Part shown: positions 1 to 5,685 of the stretch, piece by piece
Layout: each line of letters starts with the position of its first letter
Numbering within the stretch: the stretch's first letter is position 1
NCBI GenBank assembly: GCA_003242645.1
Contig: QGVC01000223.1
Coordinates: 1-5,995 of the forward strand
Source of the DNA: Pseudomonadota bacterium
GTDB lineage: Bacteria; Pseudomonadota; Alphaproteobacteria; Rhizobiales; Hyphomicrobiaceae
Length of the DNA stretch: 5,995 nt
Direction: 5' to 3'
Program-made: the position numbers and the translations under genes
Notes under the pieces: generated by a model
Told to the model about the DNA's origin: nothing
Databases searched by the model: none
What the model saw: the letters and a program-made list of their open reading frames with translations, nothing else

Positions 1-444
1 CATCAGCACCGTGGTGAGTGTCGCCAGCTCGACCGCGACCCACATCAGGCCGATGTTGTTGGCCAGCAACGCGAGATTCATGGCGAACATCAGCGCCTGA
101 TACATCGCGTGGTAGAAGCGCAGGTTCGCCGGAGTCAGTCGTCCGATGTTCAGCTCGTGGCCGATGTAGCTGGCGCTGAAGACGCTCGTCGTGAAGCCGA
201 CGAACGTTCCGAGGACGACGAAAACGATGTTGAGATCGTCGACCAGCAGGTAAGTGCCAGTCTCCGGCCGCGCCACCAGAAGCCACAGGGAGGAGAGGAA
301 GGTCAGCCCCGCGGCGAGCACATTAAGGCGTGCCGTCAGCTTATATCCCGGCAGCAGCGCAAGGACGATTGCTGAAATACCGGGAATCAGCAGCAGCGCC
401 GTCACCGGTTCGAGCGCGAGATCGGGCATGAGAAACTCGCTCAT
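1..444 (-). CDS. hyfF: Hydrogenase-4 component F-like proton-channel subunit (N-terminal part, cut by window edge)
   Basis: Antiporter-like integral membrane subunit (NuoL/M/N and HyfF family), expected to carry protons in the membrane arm of a hydrogenase-4/formate hydrogenlyase-type complex. My translation gives 148 residues from ATG at 444, starting MSEFLMPDLALEPV; the reading frame is still open at base 1, so most of a protein usually near 500 residues is missing. Hydrophobic segments appear at about residues 13-32, 40-58, 70-90 and 112-131. The stretch from about 113, with YQALMFAMNLALLANN followed by LMWVAVELATLTTVLM, is a strong HyfF signature; E139 in WVAVEL matches the conserved glutamate of transmembrane helix 5 in antiporter-like subunits. 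The start overlaps the hyfE stop as ATGA, and a GGGGTGA stretch about 7 bases upstream can serve as ribosome binding site. This points to translational coupling. Family assignment is firm; HyfF rather than another paralogue rests on gene order and this signature. Confidence 0.9.
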   Translation of the reverse strand, partial: MSEFLMPDLALEPVTALLLIPGISAIVLALLPGYKLTARLNVLAAGLTFLSSLWLLVARPETGTYLLVDDLNIVFVVLGTFVGFTTSVFSASYIGHELNIGRLTPANLRFYHAMYQALMFAMNLALLANNIGLMWVAVELATLTTVLM

Positions 445-1103
445 CTGCGCTCACCCCGGAACTGATCGAGCGCGCGGATATCGACCGTGTCGAAGCGCTC
501 GCGGATGCGGAACAGGAAGATGCCGATCACGATGAAGGCGATCAGGATCGAGAACGCGACGCTGATTTCGACGACCAGCGGCATGCCCTTCGCACCTGTG
601 GCGGCAAGCACGAGGCCATTCTCCATCGACATGAAGCCGACCACCTGGCTTACCGCATTACGCCGCGTGACCATGACGAGGAGCCCGAGCAACACCACCG
701 ACAGGGAGAAGGCGAGGTCCTGGCGTGCCAAGGGCGCAGCATCCTCTGTCACTCGCAGCATCACGACGATCGAGAGCGCGACGAGCCCGATGCCGGCGAG
801 CATCGTCAGCCCAATGCCGATTACCGGCTCGATTTCGCGGTGGATGCCGAGGCGTTGGATGATGCGGTGCAGGGCCACGGGAATGACGATCGCCTTGAAC
901 AGGAGGGCGATCGCCGCGGTGACGTAAAGATGGGGCGCATCCTGGATGAATGCCTGCCAGGCCACTGAGAGCGCCAGCACGAAGGCATGTAGGGCGTAGA
1001 CATTGAGGAGCGCGTTGAGGCGGTCCTGGTAGAGCATCGTCAGGCTGACGAGCACGAGCCCGCCGGCGAGGAGATGCGCGATGTCAAAGGCGAGGCGGTC
1101 CAT
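441..1103 (-). CDS. hyfE: Hydrogenase-4 component E-like membrane subunit
   Basis: Small membrane subunit of the hydrogenase-4 type complex, 220 residues, close to the 216 of E. coli HyfE. It is almost entirely hydrophobic, with likely helices at about residues 7-24, 33-51, 58-79, 92-115, 129-146, 152-170 and 177-199. The C-terminal half resembles NuoK: E161 in MSMENG and E179 in VVEISVAF sit within membrane helices, like the paired proton-path glutamates of NuoK. The ATG at 1103 was chosen because it overlaps the hyfC stop as TGATG and has GGAG (plus-strand 1110-1113) six bases upstream. The same frame stays open far upstream, but that part is a shadow of hyfC rich in R, H and P. The stop overlaps the hyfF start. 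In E. coli hyfD lies between hyfC and hyfE; here nothing does. The role in proton translocation is inferred from the family. Confidence 0.92.
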   Translation of the reverse strand: MDRLAFDIAHLLAGGLVLVSLTMLYQDRLNALLNVYALHAFVLALSVAWQAFIQDAPHLYVTAAIALLFKAIVIPVALHRIIQRLGIHREIEPVIGIGLTMLAGIGLVALSIVVMLRVTEDAAPLARQDLAFSLSVVLLGLLVMVTRRNAVSQVVGFMSMENGLVLAATGAKGMPLVVEISVAFSILIAFIVIGIFLFRIRERFDTVDIRALDQFRGERR

Positions 1104-2056
1104 CAGAGACTCCGCGAGACGAACAGCAAAAGCGTGCCCAGGAGGCCCAGCATCAGCGCACCGCCGAGAAACTCGGGCACGCGGAACACCCGCATCTTGG
1201 CGATGGCCGTCTCGAACAGGGCGAGCAGAAACCCGCCGGCAGCCAGCTTCGCCACGTAGGTGACGATGCCCACGACGTAGGCGGTCGGACCAGCGCCCGG
1301 TGACGCCATTCCCCAGGGCACGAACAGGCAGGCAATGAGCGAGACGTAGAGCAGGAGCTTGAGAGAGGCCGCGAACTCGATCATCGCGAGGTGGCGGCCC
1401 GAGTACTCCAGCACCATCGCCTCGTGCACCATGGTCAGCTCGAGATGGGTCGCCGGATTGTCGACCGGAATGCGCGCGTTCTCGGCAATAGCCACCATGA
1501 TGAGGCCGAACAGCGCGAGTGCCAGCGAGACGCGCAGGCCGACTTCGGGCAGGGTCATGTAAGCGGCTACTGTCGACAGCTGGGTCGAGCCGGCCACCAG
1601 CGCCACGGTGAAGACGATGAGCAACATCGCGGGCTCGGCGAGCGACGAGATCATCATCTCGCGGCTCGACCCGATGCCGCCGAAGCTGGTGCCGACGTCC
1701 ATGCCGGCCAGTGCCAGGAAAAACCGCGCGCTGGCCAGGAGCGCGATGATCGCGATCAGGTCCGCTGTCCAGCTGAACAGAAGGCCCGTCGCGAAGGTCG
1801 GCACGAGCGCGGCTGCGACCCAGGTCGCAGCGAAGATCATGTATGGCGCCACACGGAACAGCCACGAGGCGTTCTCCGCCAGCACGACTTCTTTCCGCAG
1901 CAGACGCAGGAGATCGCGGTAGGGCTGCAGCAACGGCGGGCCCCGACGCCGGAGCAAGCGCGCCTTCACCTTGCGCACGAAGCCGGTGAGCAGCGGTGCC
2001 AGCGCGAGCACCAGCGCCATCTGCACGCCTTGGACGAGAAGCTCGAGGAGGATCAT
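1103..2056 (-). CDS. hyfC: Hydrogenase-4 component C-like (NuoH/HycD family) membrane subunit
   Basis: Respiratory-chain complex I subunit 1 family, the membrane subunit that joins the catalytic peripheral arm to the antiporter-like subunits. It has 317 residues, compared with about 307-322 for HycD and HyfC. Family landmarks are visible in order: a first helix, then the basic loop GFVRKVKARLLRRRGPP with LQPYRDLLRLLRKE (residues 25-56); GGIGSSREMMISSLAEPAML (126-145); ENARIPVDNPATHLELTMVHE (about 192-212), the acidic loop equivalent to the NuoH quinone-side loop; and KMRVFRVPEFLGGALMLGLLG near the C terminus (287-307). The start ATG at 2056 overlaps the hyfB stop as ATGA, and the protein begins MILLELLVQG directly before the first helix; a longer reading frame from 2197 adds 47 residues of non-membrane shadow and is rejected. 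There is no strong ribosome binding site, so translation probably depends on coupling to hyfB. Known from the family: this subunit contacts the catalytic subunits, which are not in the window. Confidence 0.94.
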   Translation of the reverse strand: MILLELLVQGVQMALVLALAPLLTGFVRKVKARLLRRRGPPLLQPYRDLLRLLRKEVVLAENASWLFRVAPYMIFAATWVAAALVPTFATGLLFSWTADLIAIIALLASARFFLALAGMDVGTSFGGIGSSREMMISSLAEPAMLLIVFTVALVAGSTQLSTVAAYMTLPEVGLRVSLALALFGLIMVAIAENARIPVDNPATHLELTMVHEAMVLEYSGRHLAMIEFAASLKLLLYVSLIACLFVPWGMASPGAGPTAYVVGIVTYVAKLAAGGFLLALFETAIAKMRVFRVPEFLGGALMLGLLGTLLLFVSRSL

Positions 2057-4059
2057 AAGGCCAGCACCAGGAGCAGCGCGACGAGCGCGAGGAAGACGAG
2101 GCTGAGGTAGCGCCGGATGGTCAGGAACTGCAGAACGTTGAGGCGATCCGCAGCCAAGCTGACGGCGTCGGCAATCGGCACGTAGGCGCCGTCCCAAACG
2201 AGATCCCGCAATTTGACGGTGAGATGCGCCGGCTCAGGGCTGCCAGGCGGTGGCATCTCGACCTGCTCGCGGGCGCGGAAGACGAGCGTGCCGAAGACGC
2301 GACGGATGGGTTGGGCGAAGCTGCTGGCCGTATACTGTGTGACCGGACTGAAATCGGGGTAGCCGCAGTCCCAGGCGGGCCCTCGCCGCAACGCGTGGGA
2401 GGCGTAGCGGTGGATGACCAGCACCGCTACCCAGGCCGAGATGGCGATGAAAAGGAACACCAGGAGCCCATTATAGGAGCTCCGGCTTTCGGCGATCGGG
2501 ACGATTGAGAGCCATGCCACGCCCAATTGCGCGGGCATCCGCCCGCCAGTCAGGGACAGCGTAACCGGCGCCAGCGCGTCGATGACAAGGCCGGGCAGAA
2601 TGCCGAGGATGAGGCAGAGCACGGCGAGCCCCAGCATGGTGCTGAGCGAGAACTCGTCGACCTCCTCGGCCCTCATCGCCGCCCCAGAGCGTGGCCGGCC
2701 GAGGAAGGTCACGCCAAACGCCTTGACGAAGCAGGTGGCGGCAAGCGCTGCCGAAAGTGCCAGCAGCCCGCCCACCGCGGGCACCAGGATCTTCAGGCCC
2801 CACTGCGGCAGGTCAGGGCTTTGCAAGATCGCCTGGAACGTCAGCCACTCCGAGACGAAGCCGTTGAGCGGCGGCAGCGCCGAGATCGCGACGCAACCGG
2901 CGAGAAACGCGAAGCTCGTCAGCGGCATCCGATGAATAAGGCCGCCAAGGTGCTCCATGTCACGCTCGCCCGTGGCCGTCAGCACGGCGCCTGCGCCGAA
3001 GAACAGCAGGCTCTTGAACAGCGAGTGATTGAGCACGTGGAAGAGCGCCGCGGTGAGCGCCAATGCTGCCGCTGCTTGCATGCCATTGGCGCCGAAGGCA
3101 AGTGCGAGCCCCAGCCCGATGAAGATGATCCCGATGTTCTCGACGGTGTGGTAGGCGAGCAGCCGCTTCAGGTCGTGCTGCATCAAGGCGTAAAGCACGC
3201 CCATGACGGCGGTGATGCCTCCGAGAGCAAGCACGATCATGCCCGCCCACCAGCTCGGCCCTCCGAGCAGGTCGAAGACGATGCGCACGAAGCCATAGAC
3301 GGCAACTTTCGTCATAACGCCGCTCATCAATGCCGAGACGTGGCTCGGGGCGGCAGGGTGCGCGAGGGGCAGCCAGACGTGCAGCGGCACGAGACCCGCC
3401 TTCGATCCAGCGCCAATCAGCGCCAGCGCGAGGACGAGCCCAGGCAACCAGGATGCGTGCTGAGCCGCGCGGATATCGTCGAATCCGTAGCCGCCCGCAG
3501 GACCGGCGAGCAGGCCGAAGGTGAGGAGCAGCGTCAGCGTGCCGAAGCTCGCCATCAGCAGGTAGATGTAGCCCGCGCGCGTGTTCTCCGCCTCCTGATG
3601 GTGCGCCACGACGAGCGCCCAGGAGGCGAGCGACATGAACTCCCAGGCGACGAGGAAGCTGAAGGCATCATCGGCGAGTACGACGACATTCATTCCGGCA
3701 AGAAACGCCGGATAGAACGGCAGCACTCGTCCGGGTTGCTGCTCGTGCTCACCGTAGCCGAGTGCATAAAGGCTCGCGGCAGCGGCGCCGAAATTGACGA
3801 CGATGAGAAAGAAAGCCGAAAGAGCATCGATTCGAAATCGCGCACCGATCCAGGGCAGCCCGATGGGCAGAGTGGTCGCGGGATCCGGGCCGGGCCACGT
3901 CAGCAGCCGGACGATCGCAACGATCAGGATGACCGAGGAGAGAGCGAGAGAAGCGGAGTAAACGATGCGAGTGGCGATGGGTCTGTTGTGCCCGACCACA
4001 CCGACCGCCGCGAGCGCAAGCAGTGCCGCCACGCACGTGAGCACCGCACCGATCGCCAT
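2053..4059 (-). CDS. hyfB: Hydrogenase-4 component B-like proton-channel subunit
   Basis: Large antiporter-like membrane subunit (proton-conducting transporter family; relatives HyfB, HycC, NuoL) of 668 residues, matching the usual 650-670. Numbered from ATG 4059, conserved charged positions lie in membrane helices: E140 in WEFMSLASW, K220 in GSKAGLVPLHVWLP, H234 in HPAAPSHVSALMSG, K251 in MTKVAVYG, and H341/H345/K349 in HVLNHSLFKSLLFF. All are consistent with a working proton channel. The C-terminal part contains WDCGYPDF near residue 563 and AQPIRRVFG near 582, a hydrophilic stretch typical of HyfB/HycC, then a final helix LVFLALVALLLVLAL. Start: a GTG at 4065 gives 670 residues but lies only 4 bases from GGAG (4070-4073); the ATG at 4059 lies 10 bases away and is preferred. 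It is the first structural gene of the hyf-like unit, 77 bases after the XRE regulator, and overlaps hyfC as ATGA. Complex membership is inferred from gene order. Confidence 0.94.
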   Translation of the reverse strand: MAIGAVLTCVAALLALAAVGVVGHNRPIATRIVYSASLALSSVILIVAIVRLLTWPGPDPATTLPIGLPWIGARFRIDALSAFFLIVVNFGAAAASLYALGYGEHEQQPGRVLPFYPAFLAGMNVVVLADDAFSFLVAWEFMSLASWALVVAHHQEAENTRAGYIYLLMASFGTLTLLLTFGLLAGPAGGYGFDDIRAAQHASWLPGLVLALALIGAGSKAGLVPLHVWLPLAHPAAPSHVSALMSGVMTKVAVYGFVRIVFDLLGGPSWWAGMIVLALGGITAVMGVLYALMQHDLKRLLAYHTVENIGIIFIGLGLALAFGANGMQAAAALALTAALFHVLNHSLFKSLLFFGAGAVLTATGERDMEHLGGLIHRMPLTSFAFLAGCVAISALPPLNGFVSEWLTFQAILQSPDLPQWGLKILVPAVGGLLALSAALAATCFVKAFGVTFLGRPRSGAAMRAEEVDEFSLSTMLGLAVLCLILGILPGLVIDALAPVTLSLTGGRMPAQLGVAWLSIVPIAESRSSYNGLLVFLFIAISAWVAVLVIHRYASHALRRGPAWDCGYPDFSPVTQYTASSFAQPIRRVFGTLVFRAREQVEMPPPGSPEPAHLTVKLRDLVWDGAYVPIADAVSLAADRLNVLQFLTIRRYLSLVFLALVALLLVLAL

Positions 4060-4069
4060 TTGCACTTAT

Positions 4070-4073
4070 CTCC
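4070..4073 (-). promoter_or_regulatory. Ribosome binding site of hyfB
   Basis: GGAG on the minus strand, within GCGGAGATAAGTGCAAATG. It is 4 bases from the GTG at 4065 and 10 bases from the ATG at 4059. The spacing favours the ATG, although both starts are in frame and differ by only two residues. Confidence 0.55.
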
Positions 4074-4090
4074 GCATCTTTAGGCTGTGG

Positions 4091-4115
4091 CCGGGCAGGA
4101 GGGCGTTAGGCCCGG
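4091..4115 (-). other. Small inverted repeat in the regulator-hyfB gap
   Basis: Six-base arms CCGGGC (4091-4096) and GCCCGG (4110-4115) are separated by 13 bases in the 71-base gap between the regulator stop and hyfB. No T-tract follows on the minus strand, so it is not a convincing terminator. It could be a weak hairpin in the shared transcript that affects stability or relative expression, or simply chance in GC-rich DNA. Confidence 0.3.
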
Positions 4116-4136
4116 TCATCGTCCCCTGTTTGTCTT

Positions 4137-4382
4137 TCATTCCATGAGGCGAACGCCCCGACCTTTGCCCACGCTTGGGGCGTTCTCACCGATCAACTCG
4201 ATGCCCGCGGCATTCAGTGCAGAGACGAGCTTGGTGAGCGAATCCACGTTGCCGCGGATCACGCCTTCGCTCGCTTCCATGCGCTGAATTGTCGGCAGAG
4301 ACAGGCCCGCCATCTCGGCCAGCTTGCGCTGATCGATCCCGAGCAGAGCCCGCGCCGCACGAAGCTGCGCGGCAGAAATCAT
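4137..4382 (-). CDS. Small XRE-family helix-turn-helix transcriptional regulator
   Basis: An 81-residue DNA-binding protein with one Cro/C1-type helix-turn-helix filling most of its length. Helix 1 is about residues 4-13 (AAQLRAARAL), helix 2 about 18-25 (QRKLAEMA), and the recognition helix about 29-37 (LPTIQRMEA). A further helix spans about 46-59 (VDSLTKLVSALNAA). The segment ending IELIGENAP, followed by GKGRGVRL, is typical of a small regulator family frequent in alphaproteobacteria. There is no sensor or ligand-binding domain, and no toxin gene of the HigB/RelE kind beside it. ATG 4382 is the only plausible start because later ATGs would remove the helix-turn-helix; no clear ribosome binding site precedes it. 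A good promoter lies just upstream, and hyfB follows on the same strand after about 71-77 bases, so it probably shares a transcript with the hyf-like genes and may regulate them and itself. The target is inferred, not shown. Confidence 0.88.
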   Translation of the reverse strand: MISAAQLRAARALLGIDQRKLAEMAGLSLPTIQRMEASEGVIRGNVDSLTKLVSALNAAGIELIGENAPSVGKGRGVRLME

Positions 4383-4423
4383 GTTTGAGACATCAGAAGT
4401 AGACCGCTGAACTTGAGATGAGG

Positions 4424-4452
4424 CTTATCGGACAGCACTTGTGAAACGTCAA
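4424..4452 (-). promoter_or_regulatory. Sigma70-type promoter for the regulator and probably the hyf-like operon
   Basis: On the minus strand a TTGACG box (4452-4447, five of six matches to the -35 consensus) is followed after exactly 17 bases by GATAAG (4429-4424, four of six matches to the -10 consensus). The predicted transcript start near 4417 gives a leader of about 35 bases before the regulator ATG. It is the best promoter-like pair I see in this gap, just downstream of the terminator of the preceding unit. Prediction from sequence only. Confidence 0.6.
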
Positions 4453-4453
4453 G
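4438..4453. promoter_or_regulatory. Candidate operator dyad CTTG-N8-CAAG over the -35 region
   Basis: CTTG (4438-4441) and CAAG (4450-4453) form a 16-base dyad that covers the -35 box and part of the spacer. Small XRE regulators often repress their own promoter by binding short dyads in this position. The four-base arms are short enough to occur by chance. Confidence 0.3.
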
Positions 4454-4463
4454 GCCCACCTGA

Positions 4464-4489
4464 GCAGATGCGCCGGTTCGGCGCAGATG
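4464..4489. repeat. Inverted repeat flanked by GCAGATG direct repeats upstream of the promoter
   Basis: TGCGCCG (4469-4475) and CGGCGCA (4479-4485) are perfect seven-base arms around a three-base loop. The heptamer GCAGATG occurs twice, at 4464-4470 and 4483-4489, 19 bases apart. The element lies about 16 bases upstream of the -35 box on the minus strand, a position suited to an activator site, but no known motif is recognised. Confidence 0.35.
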
Positions 4490-4583
4490 GGCTGTAGTCG
4501 GTCGGATTCTGGTTCAGTTGGGGATTGTCGCCTAAGCCGTTTCAGAGGCCCCAAAACGATTTTCGAAGAAATCCTCAATAATA

Positions 4584-4609
4584 AAGCGCGCCGGAGGTCC
4601 GGCGCGCTT
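4584..4609 (-). terminator. Rho-independent terminator of the GldG-DUF4340 operon
   Basis: Perfect 12-base inverted repeat, AAGCGCGCCGGA (4584-4595) and TCCGGCGCGCTT (4598-4609), which folds as a GC-rich stem of about 11 pairs with a small loop. It begins 25 bases after the DUF4340 stop. On the minus strand the stem runs into CTTTATTATTG, a moderately U-rich tail. It separates the exporter unit from the regulator promoter downstream. The plus-strand side has only a loose pyrimidine tail, and no plus-strand gene needs it. Confidence 0.82.
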
Positions 4610-4634
4610 GGTCATTTCTCTCTCGCTCTGAAGA

Positions 4635-5654
4635 TCAGCTGCTCTCGATCAGATCTGCGCGGCGCTTCAGCAACGAGCCGGCCTTGCTGTTGGAGATCTT
4701 GTACTCCCAGCCTTTGGTCTGGCGAGTGATTTTCTCAGCAGTCTCCTTGGCGTCACCATCGCCGGTCGCTGCCAACGAGAGCCAGTAATCGTCACCGTCC
4801 TTGCGCAGCCAGAGCGTCACCTCGAGCCCGTCCTTCGTAGCGAATGAGACAACGTTCACGTCGCCCGAAGGCGGGCTGTCCAGTTTTCGGACGTCGTCCG
4901 CGTCGATATAAGCTGCTGCGCGCAGAATACCGTCCGCCGCGGAGGCATCCTTGAGCTTCACGTCGTCGGGAAAACCGACGAACTTGGCTTTGCCATCATC
5001 GCCGGCCTCGCGCTCGATCCTCAGGGTCTCTTCGCCGGGGATGTGAACGGTCAGCCACTGGATGTTGCTGCTCTCCGTATCGAAGATTTTCGGCTCAATC
5101 CAAGAGCGGATGCGCGCGTAAAGGTTGAACTCGACGTTGGCGAGCCAAGTCTGCGCATCCCCAGCCTTACGGACGTACGTGCCGCTCTTGCCCGTGCCAA
5201 ACGCCTCCCAGTGCCGCTTGCCAATGATCAGATCAGCAACGACGTTTCCGTTGCCGTCCAAAATCTTGAGCGAGCGGGACTTGGCCCCTTCGGCCGACGG
5301 GTCCTCCAGCTCGAGGAGGGCGTGGCGGTCCGGCATCCGCGTTTTCGCTTCGATCAGCTCGGCCTGGGCCAGCTTCACGAGCAAGGAGCGTACCTTGTCG
5401 GGATCGGCTGGGTAGCCATCCCGTTCCTTGAGCGTCCACTGGCCGTCGGCATTGCTTTCGAGCGTGATCGTTTCACCCTCGTGGCTGATGACGAGGCTGC
5501 GGACGTCGGCCTCACCCGACGCCAGTGCCGGGACCAGCTTCTCGCCCGCGATGCGACCCTGATCCCATTGATTGTGCGTCGTGTAGACGATGACTGCGGC
5601 GATGCTGGATACGACAGCGGCCAGTGCAGTTATCACGAACGTCTTGGGCTTCAT
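4635..5654 (-). CDS. DUF4340 domain-containing protein, partner of a GldG-type ABC exporter
   Basis: A 339-residue protein of unknown biochemical role. Residues 7-25 form one hydrophobic segment (FVITALAAVVSSIAAVIVY) after a short basic start, MKPK, which suggests a membrane anchor with the rest outside the cytoplasm. The remainder is hydrophilic and beta-rich, with repeated DUF4340-like units: ITLESNADGQWTLKER followed by YPADPDKVRSLLVKLAQAEL (about 63-100), LIIGKRHWEAFGTGKSGTYV (about 142-161) and a second WLTVHIPGEETLRIER-like unit (about 200-215). The C-terminal GWEYKISNSKAGSLLKRRAD is characteristic of the family. ATG 5654 was chosen because GGGAG lies nine bases upstream (5664-5668) and the anchor follows at once; a frame extending to 5732 adds 26 residues that overlap the preceding gene. 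It follows the GldG-like gene by 31 bases and is the last gene before the terminator. Family pairing with GldG suggests an accessory exporter part; the substrate is unknown. Confidence 0.87.
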   Translation of the reverse strand: MKPKTFVITALAAVVSSIAAVIVYTTHNQWDQGRIAGEKLVPALASGEADVRSLVISHEGETITLESNADGQWTLKERDGYPADPDKVRSLLVKLAQAELIEAKTRMPDRHALLELEDPSAEGAKSRSLKILDGNGNVVADLIIGKRHWEAFGTGKSGTYVRKAGDAQTWLANVEFNLYARIRSWIEPKIFDTESSNIQWLTVHIPGEETLRIEREAGDDGKAKFVGFPDDVKLKDASAADGILRAAAYIDADDVRKLDSPPSGDVNVVSFATKDGLEVTLWLRKDGDDYWLSLAATGDGDAKETAEKITRQTKGWEYKISNSKAGSLLKRRADLIESS

Positions 5655-5663
5655 GGTCGTGAT

Positions 5664-5668
5664 CTCCC
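5664..5668 (-). promoter_or_regulatory. Ribosome binding site deciding the DUF4340 start
   Basis: GGGAG on the minus strand, nine bases before the ATG at 5654. It lies in the 31-base gap after the GldG-like stop and supports this start over the longer in-frame extension. Confidence 0.6.
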
Positions 5669-5685
5669 AGCAATGACTGGCGTCG

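Noticed and set aside
1104..1865. N-terminal extension of the hyfE frame (about 254 residues)
   Set aside because: It overlaps hyfC completely, has shadow-type composition (R, H, P, G rich), and the ATG at 1103 has a good ribosome binding site and gives the normal HyfE length.
1391..2110. Plus-strand open frame of 239 residues opposite hyfC
   Set aside because: Charged, low-complexity composition typical of an antisense frame, without motifs; hyfC on the minus strand explains the sequence.
2057..2197. 47-residue extension of the hyfC frame upstream of 2056
   Set aside because: It is an arginine- and proline-rich shadow of the hyfB 3' end. The ATGA overlap and the first membrane helix support the start at 2056.
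2527..4083. Long plus-strand open frame of 518 residues opposite hyfB
   Set aside because: It is rich in R, Q, E, H and D with no recognisable domain, as expected for the antisense of a hydrophobic GC-rich gene. hyfB on the other strand has clear family motifs along its whole length.
4091..4115. Hairpin between the regulator and hyfB considered as a terminator
   Set aside because: Only six base pairs with a 13-base loop and no T-tract after it. It is kept as a weak inverted repeat rather than a terminator.
4137..4382. The XRE protein considered as the antitoxin of a toxin-antitoxin pair
   Set aside because: No small toxin gene of the RelE/HigB kind lies next to it on either strand; its neighbours are the terminator/promoter region and hyfB.
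4393..4578. 61-residue minus-strand frame between the terminator and the regulator
   Set aside because: It runs across the predicted promoter, has no domain and no convincing start context, so I treat the stretch as a regulatory intergenic region.
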